Below, one piece after another: positions 23,883-34,085 of a stretch of DNA of 64,000 nucleotides. This stretch comes from Erinaceus europaeus (lineage: Eukaryota; Chordata; Mammalia; Eulipotyphla; Erinaceidae): NCBI RefSeq assembly GCF_950295315.1, contig NC_080164.1, forward strand, positions 7,634,082-7,698,081. Direction: 5' to 3'. The notes under the pieces were generated by a model that searched no databases, was not told the origin of the DNA, and saw only the letters and a list, made by a program, of their open reading frames with translations. Made by a program: the position numbers and the translations under genes. The first letter of the stretch is position 1. Every line of letters begins with the position of its first letter.

Positions 23883-24188
23883 TTTTAAAAATGTTTTATT
23901 TATAAAAAGGAAACATTGACAAAACCAGAGCATAAAAGGGGTACAGCTTCGCATAATTCCCACCACCAGACCTCCGTATCCCATCCCCTCCCCTGATAGC
24001 TTTCCTATTCTTTATCCCTCTGGGAGCATGGACCCAGGGTCATTGTGGGATGCAGAAGGTTGAAGGTCTGGCTTCTGTAATTGCTTCCCCACTGAAAATG
24101 GGCGTTGACTGGTCGATCCATACTCCCAACCTGTCTTTCTCTTTCCCTAGTGGGGAAGGGTTCTGGGGAGGCAGAGCTCCAAGGCCGT
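23883..24188 (-). mobile_element. L1 3' tail, 5'-truncated
   Basis: The plus strand opens with TTTTTTAAAAATGTTTTATT, then AACATTGACAAAACC and CCACCACCAGACCTCCGTAT, as in the 3' end of L1 copies 1 and 3. About 300 bp survive, all from the 3' UTR. Confidence 0.82.
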
Positions 24189-24629
24189 GAGCTCATTGTC
24201 TCCTTATTATTCATATAGAATTACTTTTCAGTGATTTATTTTTGTCATGGCTATAACTTCTCCACTCCATTCTAACCTTTATCTGATAGAGGCAGAAAGA
24301 CAGAGGTCAAGACACCACAGAAGTGAAGTTTCCTTCAGTGTTGTGGAGTCTGAGTTTGAAACTGGATAGTGAACATGGCGAAATAGGTCCACTATTTAGG
24401 TCAGCTGTTTTGCTTTTCTAAACTTTTTGGCAACGCAAATATATCTCTTGTAATATATCAGCTTCTTTGCTAGGTAAGGAATGTTACCTCATCTTCCAAA
24501 CATCCTGTTAACTCATCTTCCAAACAGCTCTGAAGGGAAATAGGCTGCACACTACCAACAGAGTGCTTAGCATGGTACCTGAAGTCTGCTCGTACTTGTA
24601 AATGTATTCATTTTCATTCATCTAACATC
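24189..24629. other. Unassigned sequence
   Basis: No gene or repeat recognised. It contains a local near-duplicate of TTACCTCATCTTCCAAACA (around 24484 and 24510). Confidence 0.4.
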
Positions 24630-25553
24630 TGCAAAAAATAGCTGGCGAGGATGCAGCAAAAAGGATGCCATTCACACTACTTGTGGGAATGTAAACTGGT
24701 CTGGGATCTATGGGGAAAATGTATAAACATTACCCCAAACCTAAAAATGAATATGCTATTGTATCCAACAATTCCTCTACTTGGTGTGTGTCTGCGAATC
24801 ACAAAAACACCAATCCAAAGAGATGCCTTCACCCAGGTGTTCACTGCAGCACTATTTACCAGTAGCATAGATTGGTAGATTTAGAAGGAATCCTAGTGCC
24901 CAAGGACAGGTGCCTGAATGAGGATGCCCTGGTATATTTCCAGTAGAAAGTAGTCTCATTAAGAAAAGATGAAATGGTTTCAGAGGACCTAGTGGGGGTT
25001 GTATTGTTATATGGGAAACTGGGTAATGTTATGCATGTACAAACTATTGTACTTACTGTTGAATGTAAAACATTAATTCCCCAATAAAAAATTTTAAAAA
25101 ACCGGTTCGAGCCCCCGGCTCCGCACCTGCAGGGGAGTCACTTCACAGGCGGTGAAGCAGGTCTGCAGGTGTCTATCTTTCTCTCCCCTTCTCTGTCTTC
25201 CCCTCCTCTCTCCATTTCTCTCTGTCCTATCTTACAACGAATTGCGTCAACAAGGGCAATAATAATAACCACAACGAAGCTACAACAAGGGCAACAAAAG
25301 GGGGGGAAAATGGCCTCCAGGAGCGGTGGATTCATAGTGCAGGCACCGAGCCCAGCAATAACCCTGGAGGAGGAAAAATAATAATAATAAAAAAATAATA
25401 ATAAAAAAAATAAAAAAAGATGAAATGTCTCCCTTGGTTACAATATGGATGGAACTAGAGGAGATCAAGTGGAACAAATCAGTAGGAAAAGAACAAATAC
25501 CAGATGATCTTACTCAGATGTGGGGATTTAAGAGAAAAGGGAGTAGAATGGTG

Positions 25554-25560
<7 letters not shown>
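24630..25560 (+). mobile_element. Older L1 ORF2 C-terminus, split by a composite insert
   Basis: 24630-24976 reads as the end of ORF2: CACTACTTGTGGGAATGTAAA corresponds to the cysteine-rich region, then CCTCTACTTGG. The line resumes at 25415-25560 with TGGATGGAACTAGAGGAGAT. Between them a 13-bp repeat AAAAGATGAAATG (24964-24976 and 25415-25427) brackets an inserted block. The fragment belongs to a different, older L1 subfamily than copies 1-3. Confidence 0.72.
24977..25414 (+). mobile_element. Composite insert: L1 3' tail joined to a SINE
   Basis: 24977-25098 is the last ~120 bp of an L1 3' UTR ending CCCCAATAAAAAATTTTAAA. From ~25101 a family A long-form SINE follows, starting inside its head at box B (GGTTCGAGCCCC) and ending with the 3' module (GGCCTCCAGGAGC to CCCTGGAGG) and an AAT-rich tail. 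The whole block is flanked by a 13-bp duplication of the host L1. Either one chimeric insertion or a SINE nested in an L1 poly(A) tail. Confidence 0.7.

Positions 25561-25586
<26 letters not shown>
25552..25586. repeat. CA microsatellite
   Basis: About 15 perfect CA units. Confidence 0.95.
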
Positions 25587-25588
<2 letters not shown>

Positions 25589-26325
25589 GCCTTTGGCCTA
25601 TGTCTGCAAATCTGGGGTCATAAAGGGGAGAAGCAAAGGGAAAGGATGGATGTTGGAGCAGCGGGTGAGTGGCACATCGTTGGTAGGTGATGTGAACATC
25701 TCATGGTGTTTTTGTATAGATTTATAGAAGTGTATTTATATAAGTCTATATGTACAATTGCATTCAGCTTCAAGTTTTAGAAAATATCACTTTCAATTAC
25801 CTTAAACAATAAGAAAAAAGTACGACTTCTTATGAAAACCAATAGGATAACAGAATGAATAAATTCTCTTATGAAATGAATAAATTCTCTTATGAAATTC
25901 TTCTTATGAAAACCAATAGGATAACAGAATGAATAAATTCTCTCCCTCATCTGATAACCTTTCTTAACTGGATTTCCATAGACTTTAGCTCTCGGGCTCC
26001 AAGTCATCTATTGAATATGTTGAATTGTCTTCTGTGAATGCAGAATGGTAGTATTATAAATACCCTTGAGAAAATTAAGGAAATAGCCACATATATCGTT
26101 TTCTTTGTTCAGTGGTTCCAAAGAAGAAACTCAAGCGAGGTAAACAGAATAGTTTGGCTTTCTCTTTCAAAGCAACCTCCCTTATGGTTGTAAGACACAT
26201 TAACAGCTCCTAGCAGCCCATTTAAACATTACAACTCTGCATATGGGGGGGAAGACATACTTCCTTTGACCACTTCTGAGAAGTAAGTCAGCACAAAGTT
26301 CCATGAGACACCCTCCACATCTTAC
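25587..26325. other. Unassigned; includes a tandem duplication
   Basis: A 43-bp block starting TTCTTATGAAAACCAATAGG occurs exactly at 25827-25869 and 25901-25943. The 31 bp between contain part of the same unit. No gene is recognised. Confidence 0.5.
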
Positions 26326-26463
26326 TGGTGTAACAGTCAGTCCATTAAACCCAAAGTACTTTTGTGTAACGAGTTTTCTCATAGCAAGTCCAACATCTTT
26401 TGCAGTTTTTAAATCCCCAACTGCCAATACTGCCCTCAAAATACTATAGGTTCTAACCCATTG
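26326..26463 (-). other. Candidate internal exon of an unidentified gene
   Basis: On the minus strand a TTTTTCATTTCACAG acceptor ends at 26464 and a GTAAGA donor begins at 26325, framing 138 bp that is open in phase 0 at both ends (46 codons). The peptide starts QWVRTYSILRAVLAVGDLKT and ends FNGLTVTP; it looks helical. The frame stays open on both sides (26200-26520), so a retroposed or decayed gene piece is also possible. I do not recognise the family. No matching exon is seen elsewhere in the window. Confidence 0.3.
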
Positions 26464-27078
26464 CTGTGAAATGAAAAATGTGTCTCTAACATTTCTGATT
26501 CTATAGACAATAAAATGCATTTGAATATAAGTTCCAGAGTTCCATTATGAGACAATACAATTTATCAGTAATTTAGAAAAGGGTTCTAGTATGTTTTGTA
26601 ACTGCATTAAACATAAAGCAACAGGACTTCAAAATATTGAAAACTTTAAATGCAACTTTTAAAAAAAAGCCTATCCTTTGAAATCAGATCACATTGCTAA
26701 AGTGTGACTGCAGAAGCTCAAGCACATACATATTTATTGAGCGTGTTTACTAGAGATTCATACATCATGCCTACAACTTATCCATGGTAAAGCACCAGAA
26801 TTCTACTAGGGAACAAACACATAGCCATCTAAGAGATGCATATTTATGCTTATATCTCTATGGCAAAACGAGAAAGCAGATCATTCAAAAATTAAGTGAA
26901 GAACTCAATAGTGGTAATGAATAGTTGTGAGTCTTTTGGGTCCTGGTAAATGATGAGGGGAAGAGACCTAGACTGAGTCAGAGTGCTCTTACAACAGTGT
27001 CTTGGCAAGATGGGGAATTGTACCCATGTATCAACAGTGATACACTTAGCCATTAACCTCTCAGTAAAAAGAAAAAAT
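26464..27078. other. Unassigned, AT-rich
   Basis: No repeat or gene recognised. Confidence 0.4.
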
Positions 27079-27295
27079 GGGGATGGGTGTGGCACACCTG
27101 GTTGAGCACACATGACAGTACACAAGGGCCCAGGTTCACGTCCCCAGTCCTCACTCCCCACCTGCAAGGGGAGAAAGCTTCATGAGCAGTGAAGCAGTGT
27201 TGCAAGTCACTATCTATCTATCTATCTATCTATCTTCCTCTACCTCTCAATTTCTGACTGTCACTATCCAATAAATAAAGATAATTAAGGAAAAA
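27079..27295 (+). mobile_element. tRNA-derived SINE, family B, with TATC microsatellite
   Basis: Head GGGTGTGGCACACCTGGTTG, box B-like AGGTTCACGTCC, core CACCTGCAAGGGGAGAAAGC, tail TATCCAATAAATAAAG. The CT region has turned into a TATC repeat (about 27212-27235). Confidence 0.83.
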
Positions 27296-27699
27296 ACTTG
27301 AAAAAATAAATTAAAATTAAGTGTCTTTAAATTCAATTTTATGATGAACAACTTTGATTTCATTTCCATGATTATCACCTTAACTCTGTTTCTGAGTAAC
27401 CTGTTGCTCCTGGTCTCAGGAACACTTATTTAATTAATGTTGCCTATCTCCACCACCCCCAGCAAATGATGTTAATTTATATTATGTTCATATGAGTAGC
27501 TAGTAGAATGGTTTTCTCTTCCTACCTTTCTCCTCCTTGATTTACAAATCAAGTCTTAATAAATTTTATTATATTTGCAAATCTATTGTTTCAAGCATAC
27601 TCCTTGTTCATTTTACTATGAAAGACATTCATATTTCAACGTGCTTATTGATTACTTGTGCTTTTTGTTTTCACTCCAGAGCTTTTTTTTTGTATTCCT
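27296..27699. other. Unassigned, AT-rich
   Basis: No gene or repeat recognised in ~400 bp. Confidence 0.4.
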
Positions 27700-27983
27700 T
27701 TTTTAATGTTTATTTATTTATTTTCCCTTTCATTGCCCTTGTTTTTTTTTTATTATTGTTGTAGTTATCATTGTTGTTGTTACTGATGCCATCGTTGTTA
27801 GATAGGACAGAGAGAAATGGGGAGAGGAGAGGAAGACAGAGAGGGGAAGGGAAAGACAGACACCTGCAGACCTGCTTCACTGCCTGTGAGGTGATGATCC
27901 CCCTCCAAGTGGGGAAACAGGGGCTGGAACTGGGATCCATTCTCTGATCCTTGCACTTTGTCGCCACGTTACTGCCTGACTCC
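27700..27983 (-). mobile_element. tRNA-derived SINE, family A
   Basis: T-rich start, TTGCCCTTG, GATAGGACAGAGAGAAATGG and CACCTGCAGACCTGCTTCAC in order, then a diverged core and head (ACTGCCTGACTCCC). Confidence 0.82.
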
Positions 27984-27999
27984 CTCACTCCAGAGTTTT

Positions 28000-28367
28000 T
28001 TTTTTTTTTTTTTCCTCCTCCAGGGTTATTGCTGGGCTCGGTGCGTGCACCATGAATATCCACCGCTCCTGGAGGCCTTTTTTTTTTTTTTTTCCTTTTG
28101 CTGCCCTTGTTGTAGCTTCGTTGTGGTTATTATTATTATTATTGCCCTTGTTGACGCAATTCGTTGTTGGATAGGACAGAGAGAAATGGAGAGAGGAGGG
28201 GAAGACAGAGAGGGGGGAGAGAAAGACAGACACCTGCAGACCTGCTTCACCGCCTGTGAAGCGACTCCCCTGCAGGTGGGGAGCCGGGGGCTCGAACCGG
28301 GATCCTTACGCCGGTCCCTGCGCTTTGCGCCACATGCGCTTAACCCGCTGCGCCACCGCCCGACCCC
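28000..28367 (-). mobile_element. tRNA-derived SINE, family A, long form, well preserved
   Basis: Flanked by an exact 14-bp target duplication CACTCCAGAGTTTT (27986-27999 and 28368-28381). It has the full tRNA-like head with A and B boxes, the CACCTGCAGGGGAGTCGC core, the CT region and the 3' module. The module's arms CCTCCAGG (28017-28024) and CCTGGAGG (28068-28075) can pair around a 43-nt loop. Low divergence marks it as recent. Confidence 0.93.
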
Positions 28368-28381
28368 CACTCCAGAGTTTT

Positions 28382-28499
28382 AACTGTGGCTCTGTGCCTG
28401 CATAATCCCTTCGCTATCAGAGAGACAGAGAGGTAGAGAGAGACCCAGAAGGGAGAAACGCCATAGTATTGTTCTACTGCTCCTGAAGCTTCCCCTGTG
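28382..28499. other. Unassigned between SINE and pol fragment
   Basis: Looks like part of an older SINE (GGCTCTGTGCCTGCATAATC, then GAGACAGAGAGG), with limits unclear. Confidence 0.4.
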
Positions 28500-29270
28500 C
28501 CACTGCTCTATTGTATGTGTATGCCTGCCGGGAGAGCCTGAGGGTGCTTCTTCCAGAGCTAGTGCTCTCTGGGTTGGAGAGAACTCAACTGGAGCCAATC
28601 TAGGCTGCTCCATGGGAGAGGGATCAGGAACTCGTGCCGCACTAACTTCGCAGGAGATACACTCTGGAACTCTCAGAGCCGGAAAGCAATTCCCAAGAAA
28701 ACTTTGTAAAGAAGCAAGAGTAAGATTAGAAGGAAAAGTAACACAAGGTTTTAAAGGACGCGTCTGCGTTAGGGAAATCTCTGAACCTAAGAAAGATATT
28801 GGAGGAATTAGCTGTATTTTCTCAGGAGCTACATTAAGTCCACTTCTCTTTAAGGCAGGGATTAGAAAATCACGTAGGGCGGAGAGATCTGTATCTGATT
28901 CTCCCCATATTAACACATCATCCATATAATGAAAAACCTTAAGGCCCTTATGAATATATGGAAAAGGGGCAGATTTAACAGCCTCTTGACAAATAGTAGG
29001 ACTATTAGCCATGCCCTGGGGCAGTACCACCCATTCAAATCTATCGGCAGGGCTGGCATTATTAATAGAAGGAACAGAGAAAGCAAAACGTTTACAATCT
29101 TGTGGGTGTAAGGGAATAGAGAAAAAACAATCCTGTATATCAATAGCTATGTATGCCCCACTGGGGGAGCTATGTCCTGTTCTTGCAACTTTATTTCTCA
29201 TACAGTGATACTCTGTATAGACTATTTGTCCATACTTCTCCTGGATTAATTCTTTTTGTCCTTTGGTTTC
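28500..29270 (-). pseudogene. Endogenous retrovirus pol (RT) fragment, class II-like
   Basis: A minus-strand frame of 273 codons reads as part of a retroviral reverse transcriptase. Visible are the finger/palm segment with AIDIQDCFFSIPL, the RFEWVVLPQGMANSPTICQ block, the catalytic YMDD box and the FLGSEI region; the following segment reads like connection sequence. This pattern fits betaretrovirus-related (class II, ERVK) polymerases. There is no protease, RNase H, integrase, gag or env next to it and no paired LTR, so it is an orphan piece. The frame is open through the RT core, but the ends are ragged. Confidence 0.78.
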
Positions 29271-29429
29271 TAAGGCTGTTTATATTTTATATTTGTCATT
29301 TGAGAATAGTTTGATTCTTTGTGCTACAATGTTTTTAGTACTGCACTGTTTATCATTTAAATTAATTATGTGTTTGAACCTTTTGAGTCACCAGCTTAAT
29401 CATTTTTCATTCAAAATATGTGAATTGTT

Positions 29430-30480
29430 TTAATTTTCTATTTTTATTAAGAGGTTAATAGTTTACAGTAAACTCAGTTGTTGGTCCATGTGTAAAACTT
29501 CTCAATTTTCTATAAAACACTCTTATCCCCAGCCTATCTCCTCTTCTGCCATCATGTTCCAGGACCTGAAAACACGCCCTTCCCTGAGAGTCCTTTACTT
29601 TGGTTCAATACACCAGCTCTAGTCCAAGTCCTACTTGGTGTTTCCCCTTCTGTTCTTATTTTTCAACTTCTGTCTATGAGTGACATTATCCCATATTCAC
29701 CCTTGTCTTTCTGACCCGTCTCTCTTAACATAATTTCTTCAAGCGCCATCCAAGATGAGGTGAAGAAGGTGAGTTGGTCATTTTTAATGACTGAGTAGTA
29801 TCCCATTGTGCATATAGACCACAACTTGCTCAGCCACTCATCTGTTTTTGGACAGCTGGGTTGCTTCAGGTTTTGTCTATCACAAATAGTGCTGCTATGA
29901 GAATTTATGTACAGATCTTTTTGAATGGGTGTGTTGAATTCCTTAAGATATATCTTGAGGGAGTCGGGCTGTAGCGCAGCGGGTTAAGCGCAAGTGACGC
30001 AAAGCACAAGGGCCCGGCATAAGGATCCCGGTTCGAACCCCGGCTCCCCACCTGCAGGGGAGTCGCTTCACGGGCGGTGAAGCAGGTCTGCAGGTGTCTG
30101 TCTTTCTCTCTCCCTCTCTGTCTTACCATCCTCTCTCCATTTCTCTCTGTCCTATCCAACAACGACGACAACAACAATAATAACTACAACAATAAAACCA
30201 CAAGGGCAACCAAAGGGAATAAATAAAATAAAAATATATATTAAAAAAAAGATATATCTTGAAGAGAGGAATGCCGGGTCATAGAATTAGGTCCATAGAG
30301 TAGGTCTCTTGACTGCTTTCCATGGAGGTTGGACCAATTTTCATTTCCACCATCAGTGCAGCAGTGTTCCCTTACCCCTGTAACCTCTGCAGCACTTGTA
30401 GTTATTATATTTCTGATGTATGACATTCTCACAGTAGTAAAGTGGTATTTTACTGTTGTCTTTATTTGCCAGCTATTTGA
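29430..30480 (-). mobile_element. L1 3' fragment of an older subfamily, split by a SINE
   Basis: Plus-strand text is the reverse of an ORF2 end and 3' UTR: CCCATTGTGCATATAGACC, GCTGGGTTGCTTCAGG, and, after the SINE, GGTCATAGAATTAGG and GCTTTCCATGGAGGTTGG. The first part resembles 35780-36370. The SINE at 29959-30248 separates the halves. Confidence 0.72.
29959..30248 (+). mobile_element. tRNA-derived SINE, family A, young
   Basis: The 14-bp target duplication AAGATATATCTTGA is exact (29945-29958 and 30249-30262). Head GAGTCGGGCTGTAGCGCAGC, box B GGTTCGAACCCC, core and CAACGACGACAACAACAAT tail are close to the family consensus. Confidence 0.94.
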
Positions 30481-30664
30481 ATTTATAGCCCTGCTTAAGA
30501 ATTAATCGTACTACTCTAAAATTTCATCCCTGTATATACCTTGTATATTATTTTAATTTTCTTTCATCTATCTAAATTTGTTTTAATGACATATGATTTA
30601 CTTTAACATTTTACTAATTGTGTTTCACTCTTCTCAACACATTTTATAAAGTAACTTTTATTCT

Positions 30665-30962
30665 TTTTTTTTAAATCTTTTTTTATATTTATTTTATTTA
30701 TTTATTCCCTTTTGTTGCCCTTGTTTTATTGTTGTAGTTATTATTATTATTGTTGTTGTTGTTGGATAGGACAGAGAGAAATGGAGAGAGGGAGGGGAAG
30801 ACAGAGAGGAGGAGAGAAAGATAGACACCTGCAGACCTACTTCACCGCCTGTGAAGTGACTCCCCTGCAGGTGGGGAGCCGGGGTTCGAACCGGGATCCT
30901 TATGCCGGTCCTTGTGCTTTGCGCCACCTGCGCTTAACCCGCTGCACTACCGCCCGACTCCC
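30665..30962 (-). mobile_element. tRNA-derived SINE, family A, young
   Basis: Exact 14-bp target duplication GTAACTTTTATTCT (30651-30664 and 30963-30976). The minus strand has head, box B GGTTCGAACCCC, core and AAT-rich tail, all near consensus. Confidence 0.94.
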
Positions 30963-31129
30963 GTAACTTTTATTCTGTCCAATAACATATGATGTGTCAT
31001 TTATTATTTATAAAATGTCCCCATTGATATCTTTGTATTTAAATATAGAATTCTTTTTTATAGTTTTATTAAGGCATGACTGGAAAGATACAATAAAATT
31101 GAATATATTCAAGTCATATAATGTGATGT

Positions 31130-31160
31130 TCATATATGTATATGTATATACATATATGTA
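31130..31160. repeat. TATATG-type low-complexity tract
   Basis: Alternating TATATGTATA sequence. Confidence 0.6.
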
Positions 31161-31184
31161 TGTTTTAATACTTATTTCATCCTT

Positions 31185-31380
31185 TTATTTTTTATTTTTA
31201 TTTATCTATTATTGGAGAGATGGATATTTGGGGGATGGAAAGGTAAAGAGACAGAGAGATACCTGCAGTCATGTTTCACCATTCGTGAAGCTTTATTTCT
31301 GCAAATGGGGACCAGGGACTTGAACCCGTGTCCTTGTGCACTGTAATATGTGTACTTAAGCAGATGTGCTACTGCCTCCC
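31185..31380 (-). mobile_element. tRNA-derived SINE, family B
   Basis: Plus strand shows the TTTATC tail, GAGACAGAGAGATACCTGCAG, GGGGACCAGGGACTTGAACC and a diverged head. Inexact TTTCATCC repeats at the two edges may be the target duplication. Confidence 0.78.
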
Positions 31381-31555
31381 TTTCATCCCTTCTTACTCAC
31401 CTGTGAATATTATAAGTCAAAGAGTGTTTTATCTATTTCTTTTGTTTTCATTATAGAGTTTTTAATATACCCTATTCTAGAATAGATTCAAAGTGAGACT
31501 ATATGAATTTTTCTTTTTAAAGACTTGCTTTAACTTAAATATGTCTAATGTTTTT

Positions 31556-31858
31556 TGTTGTTTTTAATTCGGGGCTTCAGCAGGCCGGGCTAGCTTCACG
31601 GGTGGGTAACAGAGACGACCAGAGACATACGGCTGGGCCGGGAAGCTGTATTTCTTTATTCAGGAAAAATGATTCATAAACTAACCCAAACTAATCACCA
31701 AACATTACTCTCCTGCCTCCTTCCCCCGTGGCAGCGCCAAGAACTCTGGGACTCTGGAACTCTGGAACTCTGTCAGGGTTCCTTGGGGCGGGGACAAGCG
31801 GGCCCGTGAAACTAGCAGGACCAACCCAATTTTCTTGGCAGGGGGAGGGCATACAACA
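31556..31858 (-). mobile_element. Solo LTR, family 3
   Basis: 303 bp from TGTTGTTTTTAATTC to GCATACAACA. The flanking hexamers GTTTTT (31550-31555) and ATTTTT (31859-31864) differ at one base and are a likely target duplication. A TTTATT stretch following GCTGTATTTC gives AATAAA on the minus strand. It is closely related to 41297-41597. Confidence 0.85.
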
Positions 31859-31864
31859 ATTTTT

Positions 31865-32737
31865 TTTCTCAATGCATAGTGACGTTTCTCTGAAAGACTC
31901 CTTTCTAGGCTTTTTGCAGTTCTTAATTTTCTTGTCCTTCTATAAACATGACAAAGGAAAAAAAAAAAAACTTAGTAAAGAAAAGGAATGCTCCCTATTC
32001 CAAGGGGAGAGCATTTTAATAGAGTCTTGTTCCACTTGGAAAGTAGTAATTCTATAGTCTCTCAAAGATAAGAAGAAATATTTCCAGTTTGAAAGTGAAT
32101 TCCATCAACTCATGACTGGGCTATGAACTATATGATATTTCAAAATCTAGTCCATTGTTTAACAACTAAGGTTTTCCTTGGATTAGAACTATTTTATCTG
32201 TCTTTTGCAAATATGACATACTGAAAACACATTTATAAGTAATATTTGTTTAAAGAGGAATAGAAACAGGGTCTACCACAAGAGCGAAGAAATCAGTTCC
32301 AGCTGGTCATGGACAAGCCTTGTTCTAGAGATGTCACAATTAAAGTAATGTGTTGACACACTGCTGGAGACTTACACAATGTAGGACTAGCTGACTTCAG
32401 AGAACTAGGGATTAGGAGAAATTCTAAGATTTAAGCTATATATCTGCATGGATATGTGCTTTACAGCAGATACCTTGTAGAGAGTCTGCTGGGTTTATTG
32501 ACTATATAAAAGAAACAATGAAAGAAACTATTTTAAAATATAATTTTGTATACAAAAATTCCTTTTGGCATGTTTGATTAGGTTTGAAGTATTTACTTTT
32601 AAGTACTTAATCTGTTTTTCTGTTACTCATCTACTTTTATTTGTATTGCAGAATATTTAGAGAAGGAGACCATATTAGGGGGATAAAGGCTTTTCTACAT
32701 AAATACGAATAAACAACACAAATACTCTTTTAAATGT
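31865..32737. other. Unassigned, AT-rich
   Basis: No gene or repeat recognised in ~870 bp; probably unique DNA. Confidence 0.45.
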
Positions 32738-32942
32738 TTTATCATCTTTTTTATTGGACAGAGACAGTCAGAAATCAAGAGGGTATGGGAGAGATAGAGA
32801 GGGAGAGAAACAGAGAGACTCCTGCAGACCTGCTTCACCAGTTGTGAAGCTTCCCCTGCTACAGGAAGGGGCCAGGGACTGGAACCTGGGTCCTTGTGCC
32901 TTGTAGCATGTGCACTCAGCCAGATGTGCCATCACTTGACTC
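32738..32942 (-). mobile_element. tRNA-derived SINE, family B
   Basis: Plus strand: TTATTGGACAGAGACAGTCAG, CTGCAGACCTGCTTCACC, GGGACTGGAACCTGGGTCC, AGATGTGCCATCACTTGACTC. Complete, moderately diverged. Confidence 0.82.
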
Positions 32943-32989
32943 CTTCTTTAATACTCTCTATGATACACTGGGGTTTAGAAAATATACCT

Positions 32990-33750
32990 ATCTGGCATGA
33001 GCTCCAACAAACAACAGCTTGTGACTGGGGATTCTCTGGATAGGGTAGGATACTGGGCTGTCAGCAGGAGGATGAACAAGGGGTCCTAAGGGTGACACCA
33101 CTCTTGGGTTAGAAAACGGAGGTTAGGGGGGAAGAGAAAGGAAATCTTTGGATTATTTCTGAAGCTCACCGCTCCCCCTCCCCACCCCAGAAGCAGCCCC
33201 CAGGGGCGGGACAGACACTGCTAGCATGCTCCCTGCTGAGCTATTTTCTTTACTGAGAATCTGGCTCACCAGGTGCTTTGCCATTTTGTTTGCCTTCTCT
33301 TTTCTTTCTAAGTGGCTGGAGCTGCTCTATTGGAGTGACAAAATATCTGACCAATCAGAACCTCATCCCACCCCCCCCCCACCCCCCCACCCCCCGCCTG
33401 GGAAGGACTACCCGGAGGGTTGTTTTTTTTTTTGGATACTTGTTACAATTGGCTGTTTGTGTTCAGGCTGCCTGCGGGTAATCTGGAGCTGTCCCAGCTG
33501 CAGACTGAGTGTTAGGGTTTTCTATTCTATTCTATTTTATATATGTGTGTGTGTTCCTTTTGTCCCTCCTTCTTCAGGTTGACTAAAATTAAGTCCTGTT
33601 GTTTTCTCCATTGCTAGGTGACTGGGTGTCCTATCCAGTGTGAGAGGAACTTGTTTCTCTCTAACTCTTCCCTCAACTCTCTTTTCTCCCTCTTCCTAGC
33701 TAATTCAAAAAAAAAAAGAAAGAAAGAGAAAAAGAAAGAAAGAAAACGTG
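32990..33750 (+). mobile_element. L1 5' UTR-only fragment with A-rich end
   Basis: Matches the 5' UTR of L1 copy 2 (13730-14440): ATGAGCTCC, GGGGTCCTAAGGGTGACACC, CCTGGGAAGGACTACC, TTGCTAGGTGACTGGGTGTC. It stops at CCTAGCTAATTC and passes straight into an A/GAAA-rich tract (33706-33750). ORF1 and ORF2 are absent. The first bases of the UTR, including the YY1-like core, are missing. Limits are good to about 10 bp. Confidence 0.8.
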
Positions 33751-33920
33751 CCTATCACATGCATTTCTACAAAAAGTGACCAACCAAGAAAACGCTCATC
33801 ATAATTGAATAATTCAAGTCTGAAGATGATATAGCATTCATAATATAACAATAATTCAAGATAAATATATAGTGCAAATAAGAAAAAATACATAGAGCAA
33901 ATGCTAACATTTCCATTTAG

Positions 33921-33966
<46 letters not shown>

Positions 33967-34085
33967 ACGTGTGTATTTGACAAAAATAATCTGTATTGAC
34001 ATGAAATCCACTATGGCGCATTACTGTGTGTAATTTGATGAATTTGGATGGATGCAAACACTTGCATTATCTTTATCATAATCAT
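33751..34085. other. Unassigned; contains a GT microsatellite
   Basis: Perfect GT repeat at about 33926-33963. Nothing else recognised. Confidence 0.6.

Noticed and set aside
29959..30248. tRNA genes suggested by A-box and B-box matches here and in about 40 similar places
   Set aside because: The tRNA-like heads lack a complete foldable cloverleaf and are each followed by the SINE body and A-rich tail.
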